A stretch of DNA of 64,000 nt from Dokdonella_A sp049583635. GTDB lineage: Bacteria; Pseudomonadota; Gammaproteobacteria; Xanthomonadales; Rhodanobacteraceae. A model generated the notes under the pieces. That model saw nothing but the letters and a program-made list of their open reading frames with translations. It was not told the DNA's origin and made no database searches. The translations under genes were made by a program, and so were the position numbers. Location: the NCBI GenBank assembly GCA_049583635.1, contig JBAUWF010000042.1, positions 1 through 64,000 of the forward strand, in the 5' to 3' direction. Position 1 is the first letter of the stretch. The number at the start of each line of letters is the position of its first letter. Below are positions 51,321 to 62,100 of the stretch, piece by piece.

Positions 51321-54300
51321 ATGGCCGCCGACTACAAGTCCACCATCAACTTGCCGAAGACTACCTTCTCGATGAAGGCGGATCTGGCGCGACGCGAGCC
51401 CGACATGCTGTCCGACTGGGAGGCGAAGGATCGCTACGGCGAGATTCAGCGGCAAACCGGGGCACGCGAACGCGCGTTCATTCTTCACGACGGACCACCG
51501 TACGCGAACGGCGCGATCCATCTCGGCCATGCGGTCAACAAGATCCTCAAGGATATCGTGGTCAAGTCGAAACTGCTGGCAGGATTTCGCTCTCCCTACG
51601 TGCCCGGTTGGGACTGCCACGGTTTGCCGATCGAGATCGCCGTTGAAAAGAAGGTCGGCAAGGTCGGCGATAAAGTCGACGCGTCTGCGTTCCGCATGCT
51701 CTGCCGAGAATACGCCGAGAAACAGATCGATTTGCAGCGCCGCGATTTCAAGCGGCTCGGCGTGCTTGGTGATTGGGAGCATCCGTATCGCACGATGGAT
51801 CGCAGCTACGAGGCCGACATCCTGCGCGCGCTGGCCAAGGTATATGCCAAAGGGCACGTGATGCGCGGCTTCAAGCCGGTTTACTGGTGTTTCGATTGCG
51901 CCTCGGCGCTGGCCGAAGCGGAAATCGAATACGCAGACAAGGCTTCGCCCGCAGTCGACGTCGCCTACGACGCGATCGATCCGCGCGCGCTGGCCGCTAG
52001 GTTTGGCATCGCGCTTGACGAGGACGACATCATTGCGGTACCGATCTGGACGACTACGCCGTGGACCTTGCCGGCAAGCCTCGCGGTGACGCTTGGCCCG
52101 GATCTCGATTACGTACTGGTCGACGGACCACGACGAGACGGCAGGCGCGTGCTGCTGGTGCTGGCCGAGGCACTCGCCACGGAAGCGCTCGCGCGTTACG
52201 GGGTTGACAAGGTTGCGGTGCTCGGTCGCGCCAAAGGCGCCGCAATCGAGTCCCTTCCACGGCTTGTGGCGGCAGGTGTTGATGGCGGTCAAACCTATTC
52301 CCTGTCCCCGCATGGGCAGGAAACTGCCGAAGGCGAAATGGGGCGTGCACCGCAAGGCGCTGATGAATATGCCACCTTGCGCCATCCGTTCTACGATCGC
52401 GAAATTCCGATCATTCTCGGCGATCACGTATCGGCCGAGGACGGAACCGGCGCGGTACACACCGCTCCGGGTCACGGCGTCGAGGATTTCACGGTCGGCC
52501 AGCAATACGGACTGGTCGAAAGCACACCGGCCAATGTGCTCAATCCGGTCGGTGGCAACGGTGTCTATCTGCCCGGCACACCGCTCTTCGAAGGTCAGCA
52601 TATCTGGAAGGCCAACGAGGCCATCGTCGCCTTGCTGCGCGAGCGCGGGGTGCTGCTGGCCGCGCAAACGATTACCCACAGTTATCCGCATTGCTGGCGG
52701 CATCGCACGCCGATCGCGTTTCGCACCACGCCGCAATGGTTCATCGGGATGGACCGCGCGGGTTTGCGCGCGAACGCGCTGAGTGCGGTACACAACGACG
52801 TTACGTTTTATCCGGCCTGGGGCGAGGAGCGCATCGCCGCGATGGTCGAGGGACGGCCGGACTGGTGCATCTCGCGCCAGCGTACCTGGGGTGTCCCGAT
52901 CGCATTGTTCATCCACAAGCTCACGCACGAGCCGCATCCGCGCAGCATCGAATTGCTCGCGCAGGTTGCCGAGCGGGTGGAGAAGGACGGCGTCGATGCG
53001 TGGTATGCGCTCGATTCGGGCGAACTGCTCGGGGACGACGCGGCGAACTACGAAAAGGTGACCGACATTCTCGATGTGTGGTTCGATTCGGGTACCTCGC
53101 ACTACTGCGTGCTCGACCGGCGCGCCGAACTGGCGCGTGCGCCGGGTGACAGGGTGATCTACCTCGAAGGCTCCGATCAGCATCGCGGCTGGTTCCAGTC
53201 CTCGTTGCTTACCTCGTGCGCGATGCACGGCCACGCGCCATTCGATGAGGTGCTCACACATGGTTTCACCGTCGACGCGCAAGGTCGCAAGATGTCCAAG
53301 TCGCTCGGCAACGGCATCGAGCCGCAGGATGTGATGAAAACCTACGGCGCGGATATCCTGCGCCTGTGGATCGCGTCGGCCGACTACCGCAACGAGATGG
53401 CGTTGTCGGACGAGATTCTCAAACGCGTCGCCGATGCGTATCGGCGCATCCGCAATACCGCGCGTTTTCTGCTCGGGAATCTCGACGGCTTTGACCCCGC
53501 CACGCATTTGTTGCCCGTTGACGACTGCCTGTTGCTCGATCAATGGGCAGTGCAACAGGCCGAGGACGTGCAGCAAGCCGTGATCGCCGCTTACGCACGC
53601 TGCGATTTTCCCGAAATCTTGCAGCGCGTGCAGAATTTCTGTACCAACGAAATGGGCTCGTTGTATCTCGATATCACCAAGGACCGGCTCTACACGATGC
53701 CGACCGACAGCCGTGGCCGGCGGTCCGCGCAGAGCGCCATGTTCCGCATACTCGAAGCATTGGTGCGCTGGCTTGCACCGATACTGAGTTTCACCGCCGA
53801 GGAAATCTGGCAGGCGATGCCGCAACAGACGGGCTCCGATCGCAGCGACGTTGCGGCGCGTGGCGAGTCGGTGTTGTTCGGGACCTGGTACGGTGGACTC
53901 GCAGCGCCGCAGTCAGCGCCGAACGAACGCCGATTCTGGTCCGATCTGCTCGCGATTCGCGCATCGGCATCGAAGCTGCTCGAAGGCATGCGCAGTGCCG
54001 GCGATATCGGGGCCTCGTTGCAAGCCGACGTCACCGTTCATGGCGACGCCGCGACGCGCAAACGATTCAATGAATTCGCCGCGGAGCTGCGTTTCTTCTT
54101 CATTACTTCCGAACTCGCACTTGCCGATGTCTCTGCAAGACCGCCCAGCGCGGTGCGCGCCGATGTCGACGGCGGCGAGGTGTGGATCTCGGCTGCGCCG
54201 AGTACCGCCGCCAAATGCGTGCGTTGCTGGCATTACCGGCCGGATGTCGGCTCGCACGCGCAGCATCCGGAAATCTGCGGCCGCTGTATCGAAAACATCG

Positions 54301-54332
54301 AAGGCGAAGGTGAGAATCGCCGCTGGTTTTGA
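51321..54332 (+). CDS. ileS: Isoleucine-tRNA ligase
   Basis: Charges tRNA-Ile and edits valine. The 1003-residue protein has HLGH (67-70) in the class I signature PPYANGAIHLGHAVNK, the editing domain (TTTPWTLPASLAV, GTGAVHTAPGHG), KMSKSLGN near residue 657, and a C-terminal zinc finger CVRCWHYRPD...CGRCIENI. It is about 60 residues longer than E. coli IleS. Much of this is an insertion of about 35 residues near 310-350 in the editing domain, plus an addition near residue 830-850. No ribosome-binding site is strong. lspA follows by seven bases. Confidence 0.97.
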   Translation: MAADYKSTINLPKTTFSMKADLARREPDMLSDWEAKDRYGEIQRQTGARERAFILHDGPPYANGAIHLGHAVNKILKDIVVKSKLLAGFRSPYVPGWDCHGLPIEIAVEKKVGKVGDKVDASAFRMLCREYAEKQIDLQRRDFKRLGVLGDWEHPYRTMDRSYEADILRALAKVYAKGHVMRGFKPVYWCFDCASALAEAEIEYADKASPAVDVAYDAIDPRALAARFGIALDEDDIIAVPIWTTTPWTLPASLAVTLGPDLDYVLVDGPRRDGRRVLLVLAEALATEALARYGVDKVAVLGRAKGAAIESLPRLVAAGVDGGQTYSLSPHGQETAEGEMGRAPQGADEYATLRHPFYDREIPIILGDHVSAEDGTGAVHTAPGHGVEDFTVGQQYGLVESTPANVLNPVGGNGVYLPGTPLFEGQHIWKANEAIVALLRERGVLLAAQTITHSYPHCWRHRTPIAFRTTPQWFIGMDRAGLRANALSAVHNDVTFYPAWGEERIAAMVEGRPDWCISRQRTWGVPIALFIHKLTHEPHPRSIELLAQVAERVEKDGVDAWYALDSGELLGDDAANYEKVTDILDVWFDSGTSHYCVLDRRAELARAPGDRVIYLEGSDQHRGWFQSSLLTSCAMHGHAPFDEVLTHGFTVDAQGRKMSKSLGNGIEPQDVMKTYGADILRLWIASADYRNEMALSDEILKRVADAYRRIRNTARFLLGNLDGFDPATHLLPVDDCLLLDQWAVQQAEDVQQAVIAAYARCDFPEILQRVQNFCTNEMGSLYLDITKDRLYTMPTDSRGRRSAQSAMFRILEALVRWLAPILSFTAEEIWQAMPQQTGSDRSDVAARGESVLFGTWYGGLAAPQSAPNERRFWSDLLAIRASASKLLEGMRSAGDIGASLQADVTVHGDAATRKRFNEFAAELRFFFITSELALADVSARPPSAVRADVDGGEVWISAAPSTAAKCVRCWHYRPDVGSHAQHPEICGRCIENIEGEGENRRWF

Positions 54333-54339
54333 GCCACCA

Positions 54340-54849
54340 ATGAACAACTACGGCATTACCAGAAAGAATGCGCTTGTCTGGCTGACCCTGTCGGCTGTGG
54401 TGATAATCATCGATCAGGCGACCAAGGCGATGGCACTTGCGACCTTGCAACGCCACGTGGCGCATCCGGTCATACCCGGGTTCCTCAACTGGAGGCTCGC
54501 CTTCAACAGCGGTGCGGCATTCAGCTTCCTCGCCGGCGCGGATGGCTGGCAGCGCTGGTTTTTCACGACACTCGCGGTTGCGGTCAGTGCGGCACTTGTG
54601 ATCTGGCTTTGCCGCACGCGTCGCAGCGACTGGCGCGTCGCCTTGCCCTTGGCGCTGATCATCGGCGGCGCGCTGGCCAATCTGGTCGATCGCATGCGGT
54701 TCGGTCAGGTCACCGATTTCATCCAGGTTTACTACCGCGAATGGGCCTGGCCTACATTCAACATCGCCGATTCCGCCATCAGCGTCGGCGCGGTTCTGCT
54801 GATCGTGTTCGGTTTGCGGGGTGGGAAACGCTTCACGAGCGGCGGATAA
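54340..54849 (+). CDS. lspA: Lipoprotein signal peptidase
   Basis: Aspartic protease of the inner membrane that removes signal peptides from lipidated prolipoproteins. The 169-residue protein has four membrane helices. It carries NSGAAFSFL, the catalytic aspartates D126 in GQVTDFIQVYY and D144 in FNIADSAI, and NLVDR. The ATG lies seven bases after the ileS stop, the classic ileS-lspA pair. The window also encodes LspA substrates such as the MltD-like lipoprotein. Confidence 0.96.
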   Translation: MNNYGITRKNALVWLTLSAVVIIIDQATKAMALATLQRHVAHPVIPGFLNWRLAFNSGAAFSFLAGADGWQRWFFTTLAVAVSAALVIWLCRTRRSDWRVALPLALIIGGALANLVDRMRFGQVTDFIQVYYREWAWPTFNIADSAISVGAVLLIVFGLRGGKRFTSGG

Positions 54850-55007
54850 TGGCCGCTGTCGTGCGATCGCCGACGTCAAAGCCCGGGCAAGGCACCGACA
54901 ACATGCCCCTCGCGGGCACCTTGAAACCAGCGGCGACGCTGCGCAACGCGCCGGTTGGCCACCTCGCGATGTCCACCACTGCGGCGAGTTGCGAGACGAG
55001 GAGCAAG

Positions 55008-55955
55008 ATGCAGGTTCTTTTGGCCAATCCACGTGGTTTCTGCGCCGGTGTCGATCGCGCGATCGAGATCGTCGAGCGCGCTCTCGAAACCTTTGGCGCG
55101 CCGATCTACGTGCGCCACGAGGTCGTGCACAACCGCTATGTGGTCGATGGCCTGCGCGCTCGTGGCGCGGTCTTCGTCGACGAACTCGACGAAGTGCCCG
55201 ACGGCGCGACGGTGATTTTCAGCGCCCACGGCGTATCGCAGGCCGTGCGCGGCGAAGCCGGGCAACGCAATCTGCGCGTGTTCGACGCGACCTGTCCGCT
55301 GGTGACCAAGGTGCATATGGAAGTCGCGCGACACGGCAAGGCCGGGCGCGATGTGGTGCTTATCGGGCATGCCGGACACCCCGAGGTCGAAGGCACGATG
55401 GGTCAATGGAATGGCAACAACGCTGGTGAGATCCACCTGGTGGAGACACCGGAGTGCGTCGCACGCCTCGCGCCGCTCAATCCCGATCACATCGCCTACG
55501 TGACGCAGACAACACTGTCGATCGACGATACGCGCGCGGTCATCAATGCATTGAAAGCCCGGTTTCCGGCCATCCTCGGGCCGCGCCACGATGACATCTG
55601 CTACGCAACGCAGAATCGCCAGGATGCAGTGCGCCGACTCGGCGAACAATGCGATCTGGTACTCGTGGTCGGTTCGCCGAACAGTTCCAATTCCAACCGT
55701 CTGCGAGAACTCACCGAAAAGCAGGGTGTGATGTCCCACCTGATCGACGGCGCTGCCGACATCCGCGGCGAATGGCTGGCCGGGCACGAACGCATCGGCG
55801 TCACTGCCGGTGCATCGGCCCCGGAGGGATTGGTGCGCGATGTCATCGCACGTCTGCGCGAATATGGTGCCGCCGACGTGCGCGAACTCGACGGCGAACC
55901 GGAAGACGTGACGTTCGCCCTGCCCAAGGAACTGCGCCTGCGCGTGATCGATTGA
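55008..55955 (+). CDS. ispH: 4-hydroxy-3-methylbut-2-enyl diphosphate reductase
   Basis: Last enzyme of the MEP pathway, reducing HMBPP to IPP and DMAPP with a 4Fe-4S cluster. From the ATG at 55008, which has a perfect GAGGAG site, it has 315 residues. The cluster cysteines are C12 (NPRGFCAGVDRAI), C96 (FDATCPLVTKVH) and C198 (DDICYATQNRQ); the E/H active-site motifs HEVVHNRYV and VTAGASAPEGLV are present. An upstream in-frame extension through the 158-base gap to lspA is not family-like. It is the end of the ribF-ileS-lspA-ispH group. The gap to the pilin operon is 230 bases. Confidence 0.97.
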   Translation: MQVLLANPRGFCAGVDRAIEIVERALETFGAPIYVRHEVVHNRYVVDGLRARGAVFVDELDEVPDGATVIFSAHGVSQAVRGEAGQRNLRVFDATCPLVTKVHMEVARHGKAGRDVVLIGHAGHPEVEGTMGQWNGNNAGEIHLVETPECVARLAPLNPDHIAYVTQTTLSIDDTRAVINALKARFPAILGPRHDDICYATQNRQDAVRRLGEQCDLVLVVGSPNSSNSNRLRELTEKQGVMSHLIDGAADIRGEWLAGHERIGVTAGASAPEGLVRDVIARLREYGAADVRELDGEPEDVTFALPKELRLRVID

Positions 55956-56185
55956 CGGCCTGTCGGGTTTTTACCTGTCCACTCGCCCGCATGAGGTTTC
56001 AAGAGGTCTCTTCGTGCCGCGCGTGCGCGCCGGTCGATACGTGCATTTTTGGTACTTGCACTCCGTCTGCGCGCTCCAAACGACCGTTTGTCGGCCGAAT
56101 TCCGCCGCTCGCTACCGGCCCCCTTGCGCCCACCATCGCAGCTGCTTAGCGTGCGTATCGCCAATTGCATCGCCGGAGGGGAGCG

Positions 56186-56788
56186 ATGGGGGATCACATC
56201 GACAGGGTATCCGCGCATCGATTCGGTACGCATCGATCCGATGCTGCCGCACGCGGTTTCGGGCTGATCGAACTCGTCATCACGATCACCGTGGCCGCGA
56301 TCCTGACGGCCATCGCGCTGCCGAGCTTTACCGCGACGATGCGCAGCAACCGTGTGGCGTCACAAGCCAACGATCTGGTGACCGCGCTCAACTTCGCACG
56401 CAACGAAGCCGTCACGCGGACCCAGGGCATTTCGGTCTGCGCCGCGGATACCCACGCCGGCCTGCCGACCACCTGCGGCGCCGCCACCGATTGGGACCGG
56501 GGCTGGGTGGCGTTCATCGACAATACCGTGGGCGCTGGCGCACCGACCGCGATCGATCCGGCTCTGGTGTTGCGCAGCTGGGTGGCTGGCAACCAGGTCG
56601 ATGTGACTGTGGGCACCCAGTTCGTGCGCTTCAACACTCGCGGCGAAAGCGTTGCGCGCGGTGACAGCGCAGACGGCAGTGCAACCTTTACGCTTGCTCC
56701 GAGCGGTGGCTGCACCGGCCAGCAACAGCGCAGTGTCACCATTGTGGGTTTGGGCAGCGTCCATTCCAAACGCGAGGATTGTCCGTAA
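56186..56788 (+). CDS. Type IV minor pilin, FimT/GspH family
   Basis: A 200-residue prepilin and first gene of the minor-pilin operon. The class III signal has a long leader (about 30 residues) ending RG, then FGLIELVITITVAAILTAIALPSF, with the +5 glutamate. The C-terminal domain is GspH/FimT-like (ANDLVTALNFARNEAVTR, FNTRGES). A GGAGGGGAG site precedes the ATG. Minor pilins of this type prime pilus assembly and, in Xanthomonadales relatives, FimT can bind DNA for uptake; that role is only inferred here. Confidence 0.9.
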   Translation: MGDHIDRVSAHRFGTHRSDAAARGFGLIELVITITVAAILTAIALPSFTATMRSNRVASQANDLVTALNFARNEAVTRTQGISVCAADTHAGLPTTCGAATDWDRGWVAFIDNTVGAGAPTAIDPALVLRSWVAGNQVDVTVGTQFVRFNTRGESVARGDSADGSATFTLAPSGGCTGQQQRSVTIVGLGSVHSKREDCP

Positions 56789-57336
56789 TGCAATCACCAC
56801 GCATGAATAACCGCCGCGAGCGTGGCTTCACCTTGCTTGAAGTGCTTATCGCGCTCTTGATCTTCAGCTTCGGCATGCTTGGACTCGCGGCCTTGCAGAG
56901 CTTTTCGGTCAAGGCCAACCAGAGCGCGAATTACCGCTCGCAGGCAACCGCGCTGGCCAACACCTTGCTCGACAACATCCGCGCCAACCGCGACTACATC
57001 CAGTCGTACTACAGCAGCGACTACGCGGCCGGCGTCGATTGCAGGACCAATGCGCAGCCCACGGGCGCGACGCAGGCCGAACTCGATGTTGCCATCTGGC
57101 GCTATCAGGTTACCTGCGAACTGCCGTCCGGCGAAGCCGCGGTCGCACCGATCAGCGCGAACGAGGTCGCCGTGTGCATACGCTGGAGCGATTCGCGCCT
57201 GCAAAGTGGCGGCGCGGCGACCGGCGGCAACTGCGTCGACGATGCCGCCACCTTCGGTGCCGGCGCAGCGGGTGGCGGCACCGGCGCCGGAACCGATGGC
57301 GCATCGAGCGTTTTCATCGTAGTCGCGCGGCTTTGA
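56788..57336 (+). CDS. pilV: Type IV pilus modification/minor pilin protein PilV
   Basis: A 182-residue minor prepilin. The leader MQSPRMNNRRERG is followed by FTLLEVLIALLIFSFGMLGLAALQ, the PilV signature with the +5 glutamate. The C-terminus is glycine/alanine-rich with the cysteine pair typical of pilins. Its ATG overlaps the fimT-like stop by one base (TAATG). An ATG at 56803 would be an alternative. Confidence 0.93.
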   Translation: MQSPRMNNRRERGFTLLEVLIALLIFSFGMLGLAALQSFSVKANQSANYRSQATALANTLLDNIRANRDYIQSYYSSDYAAGVDCRTNAQPTGATQAELDVAIWRYQVTCELPSGEAAVAPISANEVAVCIRWSDSRLQSGGAATGGNCVDDAATFGAGAAGGGTGAGTDGASSVFIVVARL

Positions 57337-57346
57337 GCACTTGGCC

Positions 57347-58636
57347 ATGAACAGCACGTACCCGAGCAGCAGTTCCATGAACACAAGGCACTTGAACAAC
57401 CGGCGCACGAATCGAACCCCCGCGCCGCGTCTCCGGCACCTCGGCCTGTCGCTGATCGAACTGATGGTCGCACTGGCGATCTCGACACTGGTCGCACTTG
57501 GCATCGTGCAGATCTTCTCGGCCTCGCGCATGACCTACCAGGTGCAGGAAGGTCTCTCGCGCGTACAGGAAAGCGGGCGCTACGCGGTGCAGACGCTGTG
57601 GCGCGATCTGCGCATGGTCGGCTACATGGGCTGCGGCTCGGACAACGAGCGCGACACCCAGACCAGTTTCGTCAATCATCTGGCCGCCTGGAGCGCCACC
57701 GTGCCGGGCGGCGACGCGGTCGATCCGAAATACCGCTTCCAGCGGCCGATTGAGGCGTTTGCGGCCGACAGTCTGCCGGCCGATTTGACAGCGCTCGGAT
57801 TGAATGTCGTCGCCGACACCGACGTGCTGGTGCTGCGCACGGTCAGCGAAGAAGCCGTGCCGGTGGTCAGCATCGCGCGCAGCGCCGATAACTACGGGCT
57901 CGATGTGGCGGTCGCTTCGAGTGTGTCGGATGTGTTTCCCTCGGTGGCCGGCAACACCATCGTCTACGCACTCGAAAGCTGCCGTTCGGCCGATGTCTTC
58001 GTCGGCAATCTGGCTGGGACCGATGTCGCGGTGGCTGGCTATGCCGGACTCAATATCTACCTCGATCCGACCGTGACCGACTGCAATGCCGGCGGCAACT
58101 GTCCGTGGGACTTCCGCGTCTCCAACGTGTTCCTCAACGCGCCGGTCAGCGCCGGTGGCGCCGGCACCAACCAGCTCAATGCCGAGCTGCATCGCGCCGA
58201 GTACACGGTGCTGTACGTGGCGCCCAATACGGACAACATTCCCTCGCTCTACTCAAGGCGGCTCAAGCGCGACGATACCGCACTCGCGACGACGTCCGAC
58301 GAACTCGCCGAAGGCGTAGAGAATATGCAACTTCGCTTCGGCGTGGATACTGATAACGACGGGCAGGCCAACTTATACCTGAAGGCCGCCGACGTTGCCG
58401 CCGGCGCGGCCACATCCGCCGCGCTCGATGCGAACTGGCGCCAGGTGGTCAGCGTGCGCGTCGGTCTGCTGGTGCGCAGCGTTGATCGCGCCGGTGTGCC
58501 GGCGACGCGGTCCGACGGGACCACGCGCACCTACCAGGTGCTCGATACGCCGGTCACGCCGGCCGATCCGAACGACGGCGTGATGCGACAGGTCTACGAG
58601 ACCACCATCGCGTTGCGTAACCGCATCTTCAATTAG
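57347..58636 (+). CDS. pilW: Type IV pilus minor pilin PilW
   Basis: A 429-residue minor prepilin, in the usual size range for PilW. The N-terminal leader (about 35 residues from ATG 57347; a shorter start is ATG 57377) ends HLG and is followed by LSLIELMVALAISTLVALGIVQIF. The +1 residue is leucine rather than phenylalanine; the +5 glutamate is kept. The body has PilW features (VQESGRYAVQTLWRDLRMVGYMGC) and a C-terminal calcium-like DTDNDGQAN segment. It is preceded by pilV with a 10-base gap. Confidence 0.92.
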   Translation: MNSTYPSSSSMNTRHLNNRRTNRTPAPRLRHLGLSLIELMVALAISTLVALGIVQIFSASRMTYQVQEGLSRVQESGRYAVQTLWRDLRMVGYMGCGSDNERDTQTSFVNHLAAWSATVPGGDAVDPKYRFQRPIEAFAADSLPADLTALGLNVVADTDVLVLRTVSEEAVPVVSIARSADNYGLDVAVASSVSDVFPSVAGNTIVYALESCRSADVFVGNLAGTDVAVAGYAGLNIYLDPTVTDCNAGGNCPWDFRVSNVFLNAPVSAGGAGTNQLNAELHRAEYTVLYVAPNTDNIPSLYSRRLKRDDTALATTSDELAEGVENMQLRFGVDTDNDGQANLYLKAADVAAGAATSAALDANWRQVVSVRVGLLVRSVDRAGVPATRSDGTTRTYQVLDTPVTPADPNDGVMRQVYETTIALRNRIFN

Positions 58637-58647
58637 TGAGCCACGCC

Positions 58648-59145
58648 ATGAACACTGTTCCTCGTTTCCCGCCGCCTCACCGATCGCGTGGCGCGGTGCT
58701 GTTCGTCGCGCTGATCATGTTGCTGCTGCTGACCCTGCTCGGCGTCACGGCCGCGCAGGTCACCGTGATGCAGGAACGCATGTCCGGCAATTTCCGCGTC
58801 CAGCAGCTTGCCTTCGAGCGCAGCGAAAGTGCGCTGGCCGCGGACCGCGACGTGGCCAACAATCCGCTGCTCGCCTACGACACCATCTCGGATATTCCGC
58901 GAGCGCTCGGGGCGGGCAACGCGTCGCCATGGGCTTCCTGGCTGGATACCTATCCTCCCGCCGAGCACGACGAAACCAGCGTGCGCGCATGCGGCGGCGC
59001 CTGCCCGCAGCGCCTCGGTTCCGCGGTCGGTGAGGATCCCAATCGCAAGCCGCGCTACTACGTCATCACAGCACAACAGAAGGATCTTGCGGGCGCCGGC
59101 ACCAGTGACGCGTGGGCGACCAACCAGACCATTTATGTTTTCTGA
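58648..59145 (+). CDS. pilX: Type IV pilus assembly protein PilX
   Basis: A 165-residue protein with the PilX N-terminal motif RGAVLFVALIMLLLLTLLGVTAAQ followed by MQERMSGNFRVQQLAFERSE, which is diagnostic. It lacks the +5 glutamate, as PilX proteins do. The start at 58648 lies 11 bases after the pilW stop. It likely complexes with PilW, PilV and PilY1 at the pilus tip. Confidence 0.9.
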   Translation: MNTVPRFPPPHRSRGAVLFVALIMLLLLTLLGVTAAQVTVMQERMSGNFRVQQLAFERSESALAADRDVANNPLLAYDTISDIPRALGAGNASPWASWLDTYPPAEHDETSVRACGGACPQRLGSAVGEDPNRKPRYYVITAQQKDLAGAGTSDAWATNQTIYVF

Positions 59146-59187
59146 TCGGGTCAAGCCGCAACCGGCCATGGCCAAGGGGAATTGCAT

Positions 59188-62100
59188 ATGAACACCTCCC
59201 GCATCCAGCTCGCATTCGCATGCACGCTGTTGTCGCTGTTCTCGGGAATCGGCGCCGTCCATGCCGCGCCCGGCATCGATATCGCGCAGCAGCCGTTGTT
59301 CACGACTGCGAGCCAGCCGCCGCTCAACATGCTTGTGCTCGACCGCGACCACAAGTTGTTCAACGCGGCCTACAACGACGCGTCGGATCTCAACGGCGAC
59401 GGCACGCTCGATATCGGCTACAAGCCGTCGATCGAGTACTACGGCTACTTTGATTCACACAAGTGTTATGCCTACAACGCCGGCGTGTTCGCGCCGCAAT
59501 CGGTCACTGCGAACAAGACCTGCGGCGGTACTGCCTGGAGCGGCGATTTCCTCAACTACGTGACGATGTCGCGCATCGATGCGCTGCGCAAGGTGCTCTA
59601 CGGTGGGTACCGCTCCACCGACAGCACGACGCAGACGATCCTCGAACGCGCCTATATCCCTCAGGACGGCCACACCTTCGGCAAGGAATACCAGAGCGTT
59701 GCACGCGACGGTTACGACATTCACGACTACACGCCTTACAGCGTACCGGCCGATGGTAAATACCTCCTGTTCTCGAACAACACATTGATCAGCGCAGTCG
59801 CCGCCAACAACAGTCTGCGAAATCCGAGCGCGCCACCGTTGATGCGGGTCATGCAGAACAGCCCGTTCCGGATCTGGAACTGGGATGCGATCGAGGGGCC
59901 GGTCGGCGGCAACGACTGCTTCAATGCAGCCAATTCGCGCGTCGATTGCCTGAGCAGCGGTGGTACAACACCGCCCAACGGGCATCCCAACAACGCCGCG
60001 GAATTCCAGCAGCTCAAGGACAACTACGCGCGCAGCGACAATATCTGGGGCAGCGACAACGTCGACAATATCTATACCGCGCCCGGTTCGTCCAACAACG
60101 ATCCGTATCAACCGGATCCGGACGACTATTACCTGACCATCATGTCCGGTGCGATCAAGATCGACAGCGGACACGGCGGCAACTACAACTTTGCGGTCGA
60201 TGGTGATGATGCGGTCGAGTTGTGGGTCGACGGCACGGTGCGCGTTGGCTGGTACGGCGGACATGGCGATTGCGGCGGCAACACCGGATGTCTCGACTCA
60301 CATGCCACCGGCACCATCAATCTCGGCACCGGCAGGCACGACATCGAGTTTCGCCACGAGGAGCAGACCGGTGGCGACAATTTCAGGTTGTACTGGAAGA
60401 CACCGAGCAGCGGCACCTGGACGATCGTACCCAAACGTACCAGTTCCAACGGCGCCGGCTTTCTCAGCAATGGGACCTACAACGGCGTTACGCGTACCTT
60501 CTACGATCTCACCATCCCGCCGCCGTCCGGGGCGGCCACTCGCACCGATTACACCGTGCGCGTCAAGGTTTGCGTGAACGGTCTGCTCGAAGACAACTGC
60601 GAGAAGTACACCAATTCGTCGAACGGCGCCGTCAGCTACAAGCCCACCGGCCTGATGCATGATTACGGCGAGACCGACCAGATGATGTTCGGTCTGATCT
60701 CGGGTTCGTTCATGCACAACAAGCAGGGCGGCGTACTGCGCAAGCAGATGGGTTCATTCAAGGACGAGATCAATTTCGACACCGGGCAATTCGTTACCCC
60801 GAAGAAGGGACTGATCGCGACGCTGGACGGCATCAAGATCCAGAGTCTCAACTCGGACACGAATCCCTACAGCAATCCGCATCACACCTGGCACTGCAGT
60901 CCGGGTTGGTCGTCGAATCAACCCGATGGGGAGTGCCGTGCGTGGGGCGACCCGATCGGCGAGATGATGTTCGAGACACTGCGCTATTTCGGTGGTGCGG
61001 GCGGACCCGAGCCGGAATACACCTATACAGACGCCGGGTCCGACGATCAGGTACTCGGGATGCCGGAAGTCTCGCAGTGGAAGGATCCATACGCGGCGGC
61101 ACCCGCCGGCGGCGGTTTCCTCGAGTGCGCCAAACCGTTCGAAACCGTGATCAGCGACGTCAACCCGTCCTATGATTCGGAACTGCCGGGCAATGCTTTC
61201 GGCGCCGCAGCGCCGACGGGCAGTCTTCCGACCAAACTGCAAAGTCTCGATGTCGCCGCCGAAGGACAGGCGATCTGGAACAACGAAGGCTACGGGACGC
61301 GAAACGTGTATATCGGCCAGTCCGGCAATCTGTTCGACGCCGCGCCCACGGCCAAGATCGCGACCTCGTTCGGCAATATCCGTGGCCTGAGCCCCGAGGA
61401 GCCGACCAAGCAAGGCACCTATTACTCCGCGAGCGTGGCTTATTTCGGACACAACAACGATCTGAGCGAAGCGCCGACCGACCAGAATTTGCACACATTC
61501 TCGGTGGCGTTGTCATCACCGTTGCCGCGCATCCAGTTTCCGATCAACGGTCATGACATCACACTGGTGCCGTTTGCCAAATCCATTGACGGATGTATTG
61601 GCGTGTCGCCATCCGATGCGTTCATTCCGACCAACCAGATCGTCGGCTTCTACGTCGAGAAGATCGTCAATGTTCCGGGCCAGCCTTCCGATCCGACCAT
61701 CAACGGCGGGCGGCCTTACGCGAAATTCCGCATCAGCTACGAGGACGCGGAGCAGGGCAACGATTACGACATGGATGCGATCGTCAGCTACCAATTGAGT
61801 GCGAATGTCGACAACACGCTCGGCATTTCGCTCAATTCCGAATACGCCGCCGGCTGCGCGATTCAGCATATCGGCTATGTGATTTCAGGATCCAATGCCG
61901 ATGGTGTTTATCTCGAGGTGCGCGACAAGGATACGGCTGCGGGCAGTGATCCGCGCTTCCGGCTGGATACGCCCGAAGGTTTCTCCGCAGGCCAGTGTTC
62001 GATCCCGGGCAGCAACAACCCGAATACGTCGTGCCCGACCGGCCCCTCGCTGCCGCTGACGCATGCGCGTGTCTTTTCCGTCGGCACCACGGCACCAGCC

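Noticed and set aside
51297..53825. 842-codon open frame antisense to ileS
   Set aside because: It mirrors the real gene's codon structure in a high-GC genome; the ileS product is full length and recognisable, and the antisense product has no known motif.
54850..55007. N-terminal extension of IspH
   Set aside because: The frame is open but the residues are not IspH-like, and a perfect GAGGAG site precedes the ATG at 55008.
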